From an uncultured Oscillospiraceae bacterium (lineage in GTDB: Bacteria; Bacillota; Clostridia; Oscillospirales; Acutalibacteraceae), in the NCBI GenBank assembly GCA_958451705.1, contig CAUDRD010000133.1:1-5125 (forward strand): a stretch of 5,125 nucleotides of DNA, in the 5' to 3' direction. The position numbers and the translations under genes are program-made. Within the stretch, counting starts at the first letter, position 1. Each line of letters begins with the position of its first letter. This document shows positions 4,853 through 5,125 of the stretch, one piece after another. Below the pieces are notes generated by a model. It ran no database searches and was not told where the DNA came from. It was given only the letters and a program-made list of their open reading frames with translations.

Positions 4853-5125
4853 TTAGATTTTGGAGTCTTTATCTACTGCGGCGTCTACTGCTTTGCGTAC
4901 TGCCGAATCAAGGCCGCAATCCTGAAGGGCTGCAAGTCCCTCAATAGTTGTGCCTCCGGGAGAGCATACCTGGTCGATTAATTCCCACGGATGTTCTCCG
5001 CTTTCAAGAATAAGCTTTGCGCTGCCTAAAACGGCCTGAGCCGAAATTTCCAGAGCAACCTTTTTATTCATGCCGTGTTTTACTGCGGCTCTTGCTAAAG
5101 CGTCTATAAACATATATGCATATGC
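4853..5125 (-). CDS. proC: Pyrroline-5-carboxylate reductase, C-terminal part (cut by window edge)
   Basis: The visible 90 residues are the C-terminal dimerisation domain of ProC, the cytoplasmic enzyme that reduces 1-pyrroline-5-carboxylate to proline with NAD(P)H in the last step of proline synthesis. The reading frame enters from the right edge as AYAYMFIDAL (the usual ProC 'GSGPAY-F-FIDAL' helix), so the internal Met near 5113 is not the start. The ProC hallmark is present as CSPGGTTIEGL, preceded by AVLGSAKLILESGEHP, which matches the family's 'T-GAA-L' helix and 'HP' turn. The N-terminal Rossmann domain and the start codon lie outside the window. The C-terminus (VDKDSKI) is of normal length. 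The gene converges on the foldase gene with a shared terminator between. Confidence 0.95.
   Translation of the reverse strand, partial: AYAYMFIDALARAAVKHGMNKKVALEISAQAVLGSAKLILESGEHPWELIDQVCSPGGTTIEGLAALQDCGLDSAVRKAVDAAVDKDSKI

Overview
The window looks like a piece of chromosome from a low-to-moderate GC Gram-positive bacterium, most likely a gut-type Clostridia (Oscillospiraceae/Lachnospiraceae-like). This is inferred from the strong GGAGG-type ribosome binding sites, AT-rich spacers with TTGnnn/TATAAT-like promoters, classic hairpin-plus-T terminators, and the gene content: a GNAT enzyme, an NfeD/SPFH pair, and a membrane-anchored parvulin without an outer-membrane context. No mobile element, CRISPR array, tRNA or rRNA was seen.

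Layout, left to right. Bases 1-71 hold only the end of an upstream unit, closed by a strong terminator. A GNAT-family N-acetyltransferase gene follows (112-675, +). A 336-base AT-rich gap comes next; it may contain a decayed, frameshifted reading frame (753-981) and ends in a good extended -10 promoter. That promoter serves a short NfeD-type membrane protein gene (1012-1470) and, 150 bases downstream, an SPFH/band-7 (paraslipin-like) gene (1621-2541) that ends at a GNRA-loop terminator. The NfeD-SPFH spacer is rich in potential RNA hairpins. A second long gap (2591-3092) holds an inverted repeat, a possible long-range RNA stem, a tiny reading frame with a good ribosome binding site, and two candidate tandem promoters. 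After it lies a 540-residue membrane-anchored parvulin-type foldase gene (3093-4715) with its own terminator. The right edge carries the C-terminal part of proC (pyrroline-5-carboxylate reductase) on the minus strand, convergent with the foldase gene and separated from it by a second, bidirectional terminator.

The genes fall into four transcription units. NfeD and SPFH proteins are known partners: the NfeD OB-fold and the SPFH oligomer are thought to organise membrane microdomains. The foldase is a separate extracytoplasmic protein-folding factor, and proC is proline biosynthesis housekeeping. The GNAT substrate cannot be told from sequence.

I found no clear new system. The points most worth a second look are the duplicated parvulin domain, whose first copy has lost both signature histidines; the structured leader between the NfeD and SPFH genes; and the possible structured RNA and micro-ORF in the gap before the foldase gene.
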